64,000 nucleotides of DNA from Tetracentron sinense (taxonomy: Eukaryota > Streptophyta > Magnoliopsida > Trochodendrales > Trochodendraceae): positions 12,402,938-12,466,937 of the forward strand of contig CM026574.1 of the NCBI GenBank assembly GCA_015143295.1, read 5' to 3'. Under the pieces are notes generated by a model that saw only the letters and a program-made list of their open reading frames with translations, made no database searches and had not been told where the DNA came from. Position numbers and translations under genes: made by a program. This document shows, piece by piece, positions 14,233 to 24,877 of the stretch. The stretch's first letter is position 1, and each line of letters starts with the position of its first letter.

Positions 14233-14620
14233 GTTTTTTTTTTGAAAGGTAATATTAGGGACCCCACTTTTCAACCCATACATAATTATTCAGAGAAATT
14301 GATTCAAGATTGCAATAACTTTTCAAAGAATTATTCAGAGAAATTGATTAGCAATTTTGACAAGAATTGTCAGTGCACACCAATTATGGTACTCAATGTG
14401 AATAAGTTACAGAAGACAGATTTTCAGTCTGATTTTAAAGAAAACAAGAATAATAAAGAAAATGTTAATGGTGTCTTACAAGATTTTAATCCTCTAGGTG
14501 CTTCTCAAGAAAGACCCAAGAGAGTGGTTATGAAACCTACACGATTTGAAGAATAATTTCAATGTCTTATGTTTGTCGGTCGTTAGTTGAATCATCGTTC
14601 CTTCACTTGTGAATTCTTTT
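14233..14620 (+). other. Inserted sequence with an unidentified open frame
   Basis: The capping-protein homology stops at about 14232 next to a T run. From about 14245 a plus-strand frame is open to TAA at 14554-14556, encoding roughly 100 lysine/asparagine-rich residues. It contains an imperfect repeat of NYSEKLI and ends ERPKRVVMKPTRFEE. It has no ATG of its own and no domain I recognise. The basic tail recalls linkers in retroelement polyproteins, which is only a guess. Confidence 0.3.
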
Positions 14621-14975
14621 GAGTTCCACTTCATTTTCATGTAATTGCTCTTTCCCAAGGGTCAGTCTGGCAAGTTCCCCCATGATTTGCTTGTTCCTAT
14701 TTCACTCAACTATGAGGTCTTCACCTTGTATTGATTCCCTCTCTAGTTTTCATAATATATCTCTAATAATCTGTGTGCTCCTATTGTCTAAACATTCCCT
14801 TCCTACTCTGTAGTTTCCCAACAAGAGCAAGCATACGCCACTTCAAGGATCGGCTGATCTCGCTTTGCCCTATGTTCTATCGAAGTCATGTGGTAGATTG
14901 AGATTACTCCAATGGGCAATTACATAGAAGATCGGGATACACAATCAATTTGTTATATATAAAACATGATATGGG
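14621..14975. other. Spacer downstream of the PPR gene
   Basis: Nothing is identifiable. This is the 3' flank of the PPR gene, 14976 being the last base of its stop codon on the minus strand. Confidence 0.3.
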
Positions 14976-16700
14976 TCACCAATAATCTCCACAAGAGCAA
15001 GATCCCTCTTTGAATTGGTGAAACCGAGCTCGATCCCTCACGATAATTTCACGATCATAAATCTTAGAAATAAGCTTAATCACAACATGACAGTCGCCAC
15101 ATATCCTAAGGTTCTTAATCACTTGAATTGGAGACCCTTCACTTGTACTAATTAAACCAAAAGCAATAGCCAACTTCTCACTATGGTAACACAATGCATA
15201 CTCCTTGTCCTCCTCCCCAATATCATGCAAGACAAAACAAGTCTCAGGAACATATCCATGTGCATTAATTTTAAACCCAATCTCATCTATCTTGCTATAA
15301 ATCTCCCGCCAATTCGAGTGACTCTGATCACCATTAAGGAACTTGTGTATCACACCCTCCACTTCAATGAAGCTGAAACCTGGAACCTTCTTTACATCTC
15401 TGTTTCTCATGGCTTCCCTGACCCTCCCTACATCATCCCATCTCTCATGTGCAGCATATACATTTGATAACAGCACAAAGTCACCACAACTGTTTGACCC
15501 CATCTCTACTAGTGCTCGAGATGCTCGTTCTGCCATCTCAACATTCCCATAAGTCTTGCAAGCTCCTAATAGGCTCTGCCAGAGAACAACATCGGGGATC
15601 ATAGGCATGGATGTTATAATTAGGTAAGCCTCTTCAAGCCGCCCCGCTCGACCAAGGAGATCGACCACACTACCGTAGTGCTTAACATTAAGGGTCACAC
15701 CAGACCTCACCATTGAATTAAACAATTCAACCCCATGTGAGACTAGGCCACCATGATTGCACGCAGATAATGCAGCAAGGTAGGTGATTGCATCCGGATG
15801 CACACCGGTGCGACCCATCTGCCCGAAAAGCTCTAGCGCCTGAGCTCCACGACCGTGCATTGCGAGAGCCATGATCATGGTATTCCATGACACAAGGCTT
15901 CTGGTACAACACATCGTATCGAACACATTGTACGCTTTGTCTACAAACCCACATTTCGCATACATATCAATCACTACATTGCAAACCTGCACATTCTTAT
16001 CCAACCCCTCCTCTCGGACATAGGCATGGACAATCTCACCTTCTCTCAAAGCACCTAATTGGGAACAAGCCGAGAGAGCACCAAGAACAGTAACTTCGTT
16101 CGGCTTAAACCCCTCAAGCCTCATCCTACTAAAAAGAGCCAAAGCGTCTCTGGGTCGACTCCCTTGAGCCAATCCAGCAATCAAGGCATTCCATGTCGCA
16201 ACATCTCGAAGCCCCATTTCGTCAAACAGTTGCTCTGCACAGTCAAGATCACCTGCTTTTGCATAAACGTCCAAGAGAGTCGTTATTAACAAAACATCAG
16301 CTTGAAACCCAAAGCGAAGGAGCTGCGAGTGAATCTGCTTGGCTTCCAAGAGAGCCAAGACACGCGCGCAGGCTTTGAGTGCGAAAGAACAAGTGAGAGC
16401 GTCTGGTTTGCGAGGCCAACGAGACATGGTTCGGTACCATGTGATGGCTTTTTGGGGGGTTTTGCTTTGAGCGAGACCTCGGATTATAGCGTTCCAGTCG
16501 TTGGTCGCCGGAGTTCCGATTTGCCGGAAAATTTCAGCGGCGTAGTCAATGTTTCCGGCGGGAGAAACGGAGCAGAATTCGAGAAGCTTTGTATGGAAAG
16601 GGCAAAAGGGAGAGAGTCCAACGGTTATAAGGTGAGCTTGGAGCTGTTTGATGTGTGTAAGCGACCTGCATTTGTGTAACAGAGGGTCGAAGATGGCCAT
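14976..16700 (-). CDS. DYW-class pentatricopeptide repeat protein, 574 aa
   Basis: A single uninterrupted ORF, as is usual for plant PPR genes. It starts MAIFDPLLHKCRSLTHIKQL, a typical N-terminus of PLS-class PPR proteins; no ATG lies further upstream in frame. PPR units run through about residues 60-370, with recurring WNAII/WNALI/WNTMI motifs and MYAKCG. Then come the E/E+ region (LWQSLLGACKTYGN...LLSNVYA) and a complete DYW domain. The DYW zinc motifs are visible: HSE at about 506-508, CGDCH with Cys534 and Cys537, CSC at about 568-570, and the terminal DYW. Such proteins bind organellar RNA through the PPR tract and deaminate C to U through the DYW domain in mitochondria or plastids. The closest named relative from memory is the Arabidopsis At1g34160 type, which needs an alignment. 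The RNA target cannot be read from the sequence. Confidence 0.95.
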   Translation of the reverse strand: MAIFDPLLHKCRSLTHIKQLQAHLITVGLSPFCPFHTKLLEFCSVSPAGNIDYAAEIFRQIGTPATNDWNAIIRGLAQSKTPQKAITWYRTMSRWPRKPDALTCSFALKACARVLALLEAKQIHSQLLRFGFQADVLLITTLLDVYAKAGDLDCAEQLFDEMGLRDVATWNALIAGLAQGSRPRDALALFSRMRLEGFKPNEVTVLGALSACSQLGALREGEIVHAYVREEGLDKNVQVCNVVIDMYAKCGFVDKAYNVFDTMCCTRSLVSWNTMIMALAMHGRGAQALELFGQMGRTGVHPDAITYLAALSACNHGGLVSHGVELFNSMVRSGVTLNVKHYGSVVDLLGRAGRLEEAYLIITSMPMIPDVVLWQSLLGACKTYGNVEMAERASRALVEMGSNSCGDFVLLSNVYAAHERWDDVGRVREAMRNRDVKKVPGFSFIEVEGVIHKFLNGDQSHSNWREIYSKIDEIGFKINAHGYVPETCFVLHDIGEEDKEYALCYHSEKLAIAFGLISTSEGSPIQVIKNLRICGDCHVVIKLISKIYDREIIVRDRARFHQFKEGSCSCGDYW

Positions 16701-16870
16701 GGGTGGGTGCGGCTAAAATAAACGAGGGTGCCTCTTTTAACTTAAATTTTCACAACCCGCTAACCCAGATGTCTCGAGGTCGATTCCCGACTCCGCTAAT
16801 ATCGGTTGTATTTCCTATGCAGCACATGAGACTAAATCTATATCCTATTTATCAAAGAAAAAAAAAAGGA

Positions 16871-18395
16871 GTAAATTACAGTTATCTATATGAGTATCGG
16901 TGACCTCTTCTCTAGTTTCAAAAATTACATTGTCCCCTCCTATCAAGTTGATTGATTTAATACTATTAATGGAGAATATATTTTTACGATTTTACCCCCA
17001 CTAAGTTTTTTTTTTTAATAAACTCCGGAACACCACAAGGTGAAAACTGAAGGCAAAGAAAGAAAAACACACACTCACACCCCACATGCAAACATACACA
17101 CACTCACACTCATGTAGACAGACGACACACGCAACCGCAGCCTTTATAAGCTTCACCCAAGATCTTCTCAAAACGGGTACCATCCATTTGGGACGCTATG
17201 AAACTTATAAGGACATGCAATGCTCGGAATTTACCCCCTGCTGAGTTAAAAGTGTTTCTTTATCGCACAAATAACCATCTACCACCTCTCATAGCAAGAT
17301 TTTTTTTCCCATCACCACGTCGTCTCAACCATCCGGCTTCCATCAACACAACAGCCACCAGGTTTATCTCAATTCCGCTACACAACAGGTGTGTACTATG
17401 GCATATGTTTATTCTAAAGAGGAACTTAAAAATAATTAAAAGCCATTGTAGTATTAATTCACACCTTCGGAACCGTACTACTCGGTGTGGTAGCTTCTCC
17501 ATCAATGACTCTAACCTCGTTCATCTTTCATTTAGTTTTTCTTCCACTCAGACTTTATAGAACACTACTGATAACCCGAGTAAACGTAACCAGGAGAACT
17601 AGTTGGTTTCATATACACAGAATTGGTGGTTCGGTTTGTCTCCCTCCACGGGCTTCTTTCTCTTGTATGGGAGTGAAGAAAAATCATTGCTCAAGGTCTC
17701 CATTACACAACTCTTTTGACATCTCTGTAACATGATACAAAATACTACAGATAAGAGATATTGAAGTATCCACAGCAAGAGAGATGTTGAAATATGAAGA
17801 AAATCAATTTAAGCCATTAAAATTTCAATATCTGTTCAGTTCTTCGGATACCCATATAAGGAAAAGAGGTGAAGAGAGAGAAGAAAGAGAATCTAACGCG
17901 GGAGGTGCCATGGATTCTGGGTGTAAATGCCAACAAGGGGAATAACATGGTCCAGCTCCTGTATCTTCCCTTCTAGTTTGTTATGTAGATAGAAAGAAAT
18001 CAGCTATTCCTCTATTGGGTATAAACGAAAACCTGGTGAAGGATTCTCCATTGCTTCTCCCCTTCTTTTTTTTCTCTCTATCCTTGTTGATCTCTTACAT
18101 TTTGGTTTCAGTTATAGAGAGAGAGGGAATCAATCAGATTGCATCCATAAAAACAAAGTGCGTTAAAAAATCAATTTTTTTAAATGTTATTAGTATTTTA
18201 AGGGTAAATTAGGTATTTAAAAATATTTAAACATGTTATCATCAAAATTCATCCATGTTATTAACGGCATATTAACATAAGGGATAATCTGTTACTAACA
18301 ATTGAAAACAAGGGAAGGTAATGTAAATTTTTGAAACTAGAGGGGAGGTCTCTGCAATTTCACCAAACCTCAGGGAAGGTAAATGTAATTTACCT
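16871..18395. mobile_element. Long terminal-inverted-repeat element, about 1.5 kb
   Basis: The left end GTAAATTACAGTTATCT...CTCTAGTTTCAAAAATTACA is mirrored at 18250-18395, whose reverse complement reads GGTAAATTACATTTACC...CTCTAGTTTCAAAAATTTAC. The arms are about 100 bp and diverged. The interior (17000-18170) has CA-rich simple sequence at 17070-17115 and no ORF longer than about 120 codons. There is no recognised transposase. The start lies about 170 bp upstream of the PPR start codon. Confidence 0.5.
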
Positions 18396-18794
18396 TATAT
18401 AATATTAATATAAATATATTAAATTTTAATAAAATATTATTTTTAACATATAAAATTTTAGTAAAAAAGGAATCCAAAATCCCGCCAAGATAATTGAAAT
18501 TTTTTAGATTTCGGTTTGGGTTAGACGACCGAAATCACCGAGAATATTGGGATTTCAAACCTTGTCATGATGTACCGGCTGCACACCCATACAGGTCAGT
18601 TTATAACGGTAGAATTTAGGATAACCTCTTATAACTATCAGAGACTCTCGTTTATCACATTCAAGCATAGCATACATTTCTTTGTTATAGGTATGTTTTC
18701 CCCAATGCCCAAAATTTATTATTTTCATTTATAAACAGCACTAGTTCCCGCTCTGCACCAATGCCCAACACCCCCATCCCCGATGGGACAAAAT
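18396..18794. other. Spacer
   Basis: AT-rich flank of the copia element. No gene or repeat is recognised. Confidence 0.3.
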
Positions 18795-19347
18795 TGTTGA
18801 AGTTTGACAAAAATAAAAAGGGGCGATCGATCACTCACCAAGGGGGATCGATCGCTGGTGGGTGATAGATTGCCCCAAGTGGGGATCGATCGCCCGGGGC
18901 GCTCTTTTGCATGTAATTTTTTTGGAAAATTGTTATTTTAGCCTTTATATGTTTTGGGAAACCCCTATTCCGATTGGGGGACTTTCTATTAGTCTAGGTC
19001 TCTTGTTTAGGCCTATAAATAGGAGATTATGGGTTTATGAATTGTATCTAAGCGTCTTGAAAGGTCAAGGGAATATTTTTGCATTGGAAGTGGGAGATAA
19101 TAGAAAGAGTTAAAGCATACTAGGGCTTGAGAAATGTTTAAGAAATGATAAATAGGGATTCTTCTTTGGGTTTTCATAGAAAAAGTGAGTTGAGTGCTTT
19201 GTACTAGTTCCTCAAGGTTTTTGTGAATAAAGAAGTGATCGGATCTTGACCCGTGGACGTAGGTAGGTTGTTGCTAAACCACGTATATCCCTTGTGTTCT
19301 TTTGTGTGTGTGTTTTTGGTTTATTCTTTTCCGTCTAGTTATTTCTT
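18795..19347 (+). repeat. 5' LTR of the copia element
   Basis: Starts TGTTGAAGTTTGACAA. Its 5' part has three GATCGATC-type palindromes at about 18823-18893 (GCGATCGATC, then GATCGATCGC twice), which can fold through GGCGATC...CACTCACCA against TGGTGGGTGATAG. A TATA-like CCTATAAATA follows at about 19012. It matches 23379-23935. Confidence 0.75.
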
Positions 19348-19439
19348 GAAAAATCTGGTGAACCTCAAATTTAATGTTTGAGTTGAGAACTCACAAATTC
19401 AAGGGGGTGACTAGGTCTCCGTACAAAGTCTATCTACCC

Positions 19440-20431
19440 TTTTTAATATTTAACAATTAAGTTATTAAGTAAGGAATGATGAACTTTAAAGTACGGAATA
19501 AGGGAAACAAGCAAATCACAACAAAAGCAATTTTTACGTGGAAACCCTTCCGGGAAAAACCACGAGACCTAATTCAACAACAAGAATCCACTAAGACAAA
19601 GTATCAGATACTTACAGACTCGAACCTCACCCAAACAAGACTCGACTTCCTCGATCCATGGCTAGTCCTACACGCCTTAATAAGTAATCACGATCTTGCA
19701 AGACTCGTAATCTACCGCAGTAGTATGTCATTCTCTTGTGTCTCGACAACCACGATCGATCTCTGTCAATAACGGTTTCAGATTCTATCAACCAAATATC
19801 ACATCTACGATCCTCCTCGGATTGATCTCATTCGCAAAGGCTTCAGAATATTCCGGCTAATTTATTCCTTCCAGAACCGATTGATGGTTTGATTAAAATC
19901 AAATCCTAAATGGATTCCATCAATGAGAATGTTCAAGCAAGCTAGAATGGAATAATGGATTGTAAACTCTAGGATAAAAGAGAACTTAATGAAGGGAATG
20001 AGAGAAAATAATTTTAGAGTTTCTATGAATTCTAGAGATAGCCTAATACCCTCTTAATACTCTCCCAAAGTTCTTATTCACGGACTAGAAGGGTTCTTAT
20101 TAAATAGATAAACCAAAACCATGTTTTAGAAGTTGCCAAAACAATTTTAGAAAGTTTTTTAGGCATTGGGTCGACCCAACCGCACTTTTGGGTCGACCGA
20201 ACTTTTTGGTGCACTCTTGTTTTCCCATACATTTTTTGTTGAGGTCTAGGTCGACCCAATATTGTATCGGTCGACTGATACATAAAAACTCATTTTTATC
20301 TCTTGCTTCCTTCACGAAAGTTGTAGATCTTTTTGACGCGGTCGATTTGATATATTTTGAAGCAAAATTGGAGTTATGGTTTGAGAGAAATGTCTCTTAC
20401 AAGGAACCTTGAGTTTTAAGAACCTCCAACA
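19440..20431 (-). mobile_element. Minus-strand LTR nested in the copia element
   Basis: Read on the minus strand it begins TGTTGGAGGTTC at 20431. It contains a U5-like CGTGGTTTTTCCCGGAAGGG at about 19540-19565, which resembles the R-U5 region of plant copia LTRs. Four GTCGAC sites lie at 20170, 20192, 20250 and 20270, the first inside the 14-nt palindrome TTGGGTCGACCCAA. The left end and the partner LTR were not found. 20440-21640 may be part of the same element: it carries two related CTCC...CAATTGCCAAAG or CAATTCTAAGGC stretches but no pol domain. Confidence 0.45.
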
Positions 20432-21653
20432 CTTTTTGGGCTACATATCTAGTCACATAAGGTCCATATGGTTATTCTAAGTCAATTTCTACCTAAGGTA
20501 TCATCTTATGATTATTCTAAGTCAATTCTCACTTAAGATAACATGGTATCTAGGTCACTTACCATCCTATGAGTGAAACGAATGATATGATCGGAATGTC
20601 TTCAACCGATCTTCTTCGGTCTTCATCTTCACTTGTCGTGGATGCTTGAAGGCAATGATACAAGATACACTAGACTCACTTGTTTTGACATCGGAATAAG
20701 CCAAAACTAAAATATGGACTTTACAATCTCTCCATTTGGCAATTCTAAGGCAAAACTAAACTGAAGTACATGACTTGACACAAACTCACTCAAACACATT
20801 AAACGGTGAATTAGGGCATTACATGACTCCAACACAATTACATGACACCAATTGACAAATAAATTTAAATGAAAACACTGAAGCTTTTGTCAAGTAAGAT
20901 CTGTATGGAATATACAAATAGACAAACATTGCAAGGAATGTACTGTAATTGGGAACTTAAACCCAACATTCTCCCCCTCTTTAGCACAATTGCCAAAGGT
21001 AGTCAGAAAGCCAATATCACAAAGTATATACCAATTTAACACATGTGTAATATCAAGACAATTACAATACAATCAAGCAAATGCAGACAATGCATGAACT
21101 AAAGAGCGGAGAACAAAATAGCAATATAAAGTACAAACTCCCCCTCAACAACTCAACTTGATCTTCTCCCCCTAAGATCAAGGACACCACCAAAATCAGG
21201 GCACCTAAGCTAGAAAGGCCCATGACAACCAATAAGGAAACACATAATAATATTACAAAAAAAATATCATGTGTCACACAAACATGCATCAAAAGCATTC
21301 AAAGCAATAGTAATTTAAAATTACAAATCCAATAAAGAACATGATTAGTTAGTCCAATTAAGGATACACATCTAACTAAATCTCACGGAATGCTAAAGCA
21401 TAATCAATTCACTTAGTCATATTTAGTGAACAGTTCAAAATGAAGCAATATGTGTGTAGTAGTGGTTTGACTAGATACTAAATCAATGTTTTTTTTCCTT
21501 TTCTAAGGATATGACATTAATCATTAGGGGACTCCCGAAGACATAAATCTAAGAAGTCAAATCTAGTTAGATCTAGATATGCTGATTTTTTACATTTTGG
21601 TGATTCGGGTTAATTATTTTTCAATGATTTTGAAAAATTATAAGTAATTTTTT

Positions 21654-22930
21654 ATGGAGAAGTTTGACGGAAAAATGGAGTTTCAATCTATGGCAAAGGA
21701 GAGTAAAGGATATCCTAATTCAATAGGGTCTCGCAAAGGCGTTGAATAAGGATTATGGTAAATCGGAAAAGATGCCTGATGCAAATTGGGAAGACATTGA
21801 GGCGAGGACAGTTAGCACAATACGCCTCTGTCTTGCAGATAACGTGATGCATAGCGTTATGGATAAGGAATTGACACCAAATCTTTGGAAGAAGTTGGAA
21901 ACGCTTTATATCAGAAAGAGCCTTACCAACAGGTGATACTTGAAAAAAGAATTCAATACCTTAAAGATGATGGAGAGTGCAGATCTCATGAAGCACATTA
22001 ATATGTTCAACCAGATCTTGAATCAATTGCTGAAAGTTAATGTAAAAGTAGATGAAGAAGATCAGGTTGTGGGCCTTCTTACATCACTTTCAGACTCATA
22101 TGATCACTTGGTGACAACCCTCATGTATAGTAATGAGACATTACTGATGGAGGAGGTCACGACGGCTCGACTCTCTTACAAGATTAGGCGGAAGCCATCG
22201 CATGATGGGAATAATCATATCATGGTTGCTCGAGGAGGAGAAAGAGACTTGGAGAGGGGATTTGGAAAAGGCAGAGGCAGATCCAAATCCAAGGGGAAAG
22301 ACGGGGTCCAGTGCTATCATTGTAAAGAATTAGAGCACTTCAAAATGGAGTGTCCGAGGCGTGCTGATGGGAAGATGAATTCTTCCGAATGAGATTCTTC
22401 GGTGGCAATAGCAACGGACAATGAGGAATACATTGAAGATGCTTTCACAGTCTCCAAAAGTATGAACAATTCTTATGGTGAGTGGATTTTCGATTCAGGG
22501 GCTTCATGTCATATTTGCTCAAATATAGAATTTTTGGATACATTCCAAAAAGGGATAGGAAAAGTGTTCCTGGGTGATGGATCTGAATGTACATGAAATC
22601 ACAGAGTTTTGTAATGTAAAGATAAAAATGTTTGATGGAGTTATTCGGACTTTGGAAGGGGTAGCTTGTGTCCCTAGTTACGAAAGAATTTAATATCACT
22701 TGGGCAATTAGACTCCAAGGGTTGTTGCTACACAGTTGCAGGTAGAGTTATCAAAATAAAGCGGGGAAAGTAGGGATGCTTGGTTTTGACGTAAGGGAAG
22801 AAGTGTGGTAGTTTATATCTCCTGCTAGGGAATACAGTGGTTGGTGGAGCTACTACAAGGTCTGTAGAAAAACAAAAACCTGATGTTGTGCAAAGGGTAA
22901 AAAGCTCACCTAAAGTCTCTTTCATAGTCG
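21654..22930 (+). pseudogene. copia gag-protease remnant
   Basis: The frame starts MEKFDGK at 21654, then shifts frame to read FNLWQRRVKDILIQ, a TAG stop and GLAKALNKDYGKSEK. A gag UBN2-type region follows, with a zinc knuckle CYHCKELEHFKMEC (CX2CX4HX4C) at about 22312-22353 and the protease motif FDSGASCHIC at about 22489-22518. A GAG-pre-integrase-like piece lies at 22720-22850. Stops and shifts (for example TGA at 22390) make it non-coding today. The order gag-protease on the plus strand agrees with the LTR orientation. Confidence 0.75.
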
Positions 22931-23378
22931 GTATAGAGATGGATATTCGGTAGGTTTTCGTTAGGATGGAGATAGTGATGATGTGCCTTTGACGAAGAGG
23001 ACGACTCTATGTCTTCGTTCAAGATTCTTCTAGATTGGAGAATTAGTTTTCAGGCTATACATGAGTTTTGACCATGTTTTATCGAATCCGGTGGAGTGCT
23101 TTCCAGGGTTGGATTTGAGGGTGTGTGTAGCTAGTGAGCCTCTTTCGCAGATGGTGCAGAGACGAGTAAGGTCAAAGCAGAAGTTTGCGGTATTTACAAA
23201 CGAGTTTGTGGTAATTGCAAACGGGTTTTCAAAATTTTGAAAGAAATTTTGGTTCAAGGTGGAGGTGCTCTCTGGATGTGGGCGATGCGGTGTTCTATCT
23301 TGAAGATTTGCTTTGTGATTAGCAAATTGGCTCTCTTGGTTGCGGAGGTGTAGCAGAATTTTCGCCAAAGGTAGAGAT

Positions 23379-23935
23379 TGTTGAAGTTTGACAAAAATAA
23401 AAAGAGGCGATTGATCACTCACCAAGGGGGATCGATCGCCGGTGGGCGATAGATCGCCCCAAGTGGGGATCGATCGCTCGAGGCGCCGTTTTGCTTGAAA
23501 TTTTTTCGGGAAATTGTTATTTTAGCCTTTATATGTTTTAGGAAACCTCTATTCCGATTGGGAGACTTTCTATTAGTCTAAGTCTCTTGTTTAGGCCTAT
23601 AAATAGGGGATTATGCACCTAGGATTTGTATCTAATCATCTTGAAAGGATTAAGGGAATGTTTTTGCATTGAGAGTGAGAGATAATAGAAAGGGTTAGAA
23701 CATACTAGGGATTGGGAAAGGTTTAAGGAATGATAGATAAAAATTCTTCTTTGGGTTTTCGTAGAGAAGGTGAGTTGAGTGCTTTTGTACTAGTTCCTCA
23801 AGGTTTTTGTGAATAAAGAAATGATCAGATCTTGACCCGTGGATGTAGGCAGGTTGTTGCCAAACCACGTATATCTCATGTGTTCCTTTGTGTGTGTATT
23901 TTTGGTTTATTCTTTTCCGTCTGGTTATTTCTATT
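23379..23935 (+). repeat. 3' LTR of the copia element
   Basis: Second LTR copy, starting TGTTGAAGTTTGACAA at 23379 after the purine tract. It carries the same GATCGATC palindrome cluster (about 23407-23476) and the same CCTATAAATA. The small number of differences from 18795-19347 suggests a moderately old insertion. Confidence 0.75.
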
Positions 23936-23973
23936 GATACTTTTCCCACAACAAAAATGAGTACCAAACATGA

Positions 23974-24161
23974 CAAACCTTGACTAATTTGGAGTTTGTC
24001 AACATCATGTTTTCTTGCTCCAATGGATTTCGAGCAAAGCTCCTGTCATTGATAGGTTTGATTGCAATATCAGAACTCCTCCATTTCCTATGATACATGA
24101 TGGTACCAAAATTTTCAGAACCCCATAATTGCAACATTTGAAGATCACTGTCATCTATTAT
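23974..24161 (-). pseudogene. Fragment of a Raf-like (PB1-type) protein kinase exon
   Basis: After an AG acceptor, the minus strand reads IIDDSDLQMLQLWGSENFGT, then MYHRKWRSSDIAIKPI and FARNPLEQEN. This lines up with the start of the kinase domain of plant PB1/Raf-like MAPKKKs: a P-loop of type LGSGxFGTVYHGKWRG followed by VAIKRI. The P-loop glycines are partly lost (GSENFG), though the VAIK lysine remains. No other kinase subdomains are found, and the copia 3' LTR ends about 40 bp away. It is an isolated, probably dead gene piece. Confidence 0.6.
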
Positions 24162-24877
24162 CTGCTAAAATAGAAAAATGGGCAAAGGTAAGCATCACAC
24201 AGGTATGACAATTAAACATATTATATGAATCAAATCTTCAACAATATGTAGACGACCAAAGCAATTCAAAAGTGGTACACCAGGACTCACATTATCTGGT
24301 AGTTGTGATTTCATCGATGAAGTAAGCTCACCTTAAAATTCTACACTGAGTTTTATATATCATTGCCTCACAACTGTGTAGTGTATTGACAATGGGTTGT
24401 GCATTTACATTTTTATATTGTTGGAGGTAAGATAGCATGCTACTACCATTATATTCCATGGGCAAATTCCCCGCCGAAGAGTTCCAATTTCTACCTCTCC
24501 CCTTAATCTCCTATGCAGAAAAAAAAAAAAAAAAAACACCACACCATCTTCTTCTTTTCTCATCTGGAGAAACTCTGGTATAGTAAATGAGGAAATCCAA
24601 AAAATAGAAAAGAATAAATGCTAGGAGCTGCTACTGTATGACGATTGGCCAACATTTCTCAGAACACGATAGCCGGTCAGTTAGGCAAGGCGGTTACCAC
24701 TCACCGAGATTCAGTACAACATCTTTGGTATGCTGTTCTAGTCAAAATTTATGGAAACCCCTGTTAGTGGTGCCCATGAAATTACTCAAAAGTAATTAAT
24801 CGTTGCAACCGTTGTGTGACTCTCTCTTCTCCTTAATTAAACTTTTTGAAAGGGTGCTTCGGCCCCCTACAGGCATC
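24162..24877. other. Spacer
   Basis: No gene is seen. There is a poly-A run at about 24520. 24843-24877 is the left half of a host sequence (AAAGGGTGCTTCGGCCCCCT) split by the solo LTR and present again, unsplit, at about 25930. Confidence 0.35.

Larger units (their letters stand above)
18795..23935 (+). mobile_element. Ty1/copia retrotransposon, internally deleted and interrupted
   Basis: Two LTR copies of about 555 bp (18795-19347 and 23379-23935) share long near-identical stretches, e.g. TTGTTATTTTAGCCTTTATA and TCTTGTTTAGGCCTATAAAT. A purine tract (AAAGGTAGAGA) precedes the second LTR, and gag-protease sequence lies between them on the same strand. Integrase core, reverse transcriptase and RNase H are absent; the linker after protease runs straight to the 3' end. 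19440-21640 looks like a second, minus-strand LTR element nested inside. LTR right ends are approximate, and no PBS or clear target-site duplication was found. Confidence 0.75.

Noticed and set aside
15183..16679. Several plus-strand frames opposite the PPR gene
   Set aside because: Antisense shadows of the DYW PPR reading frame.
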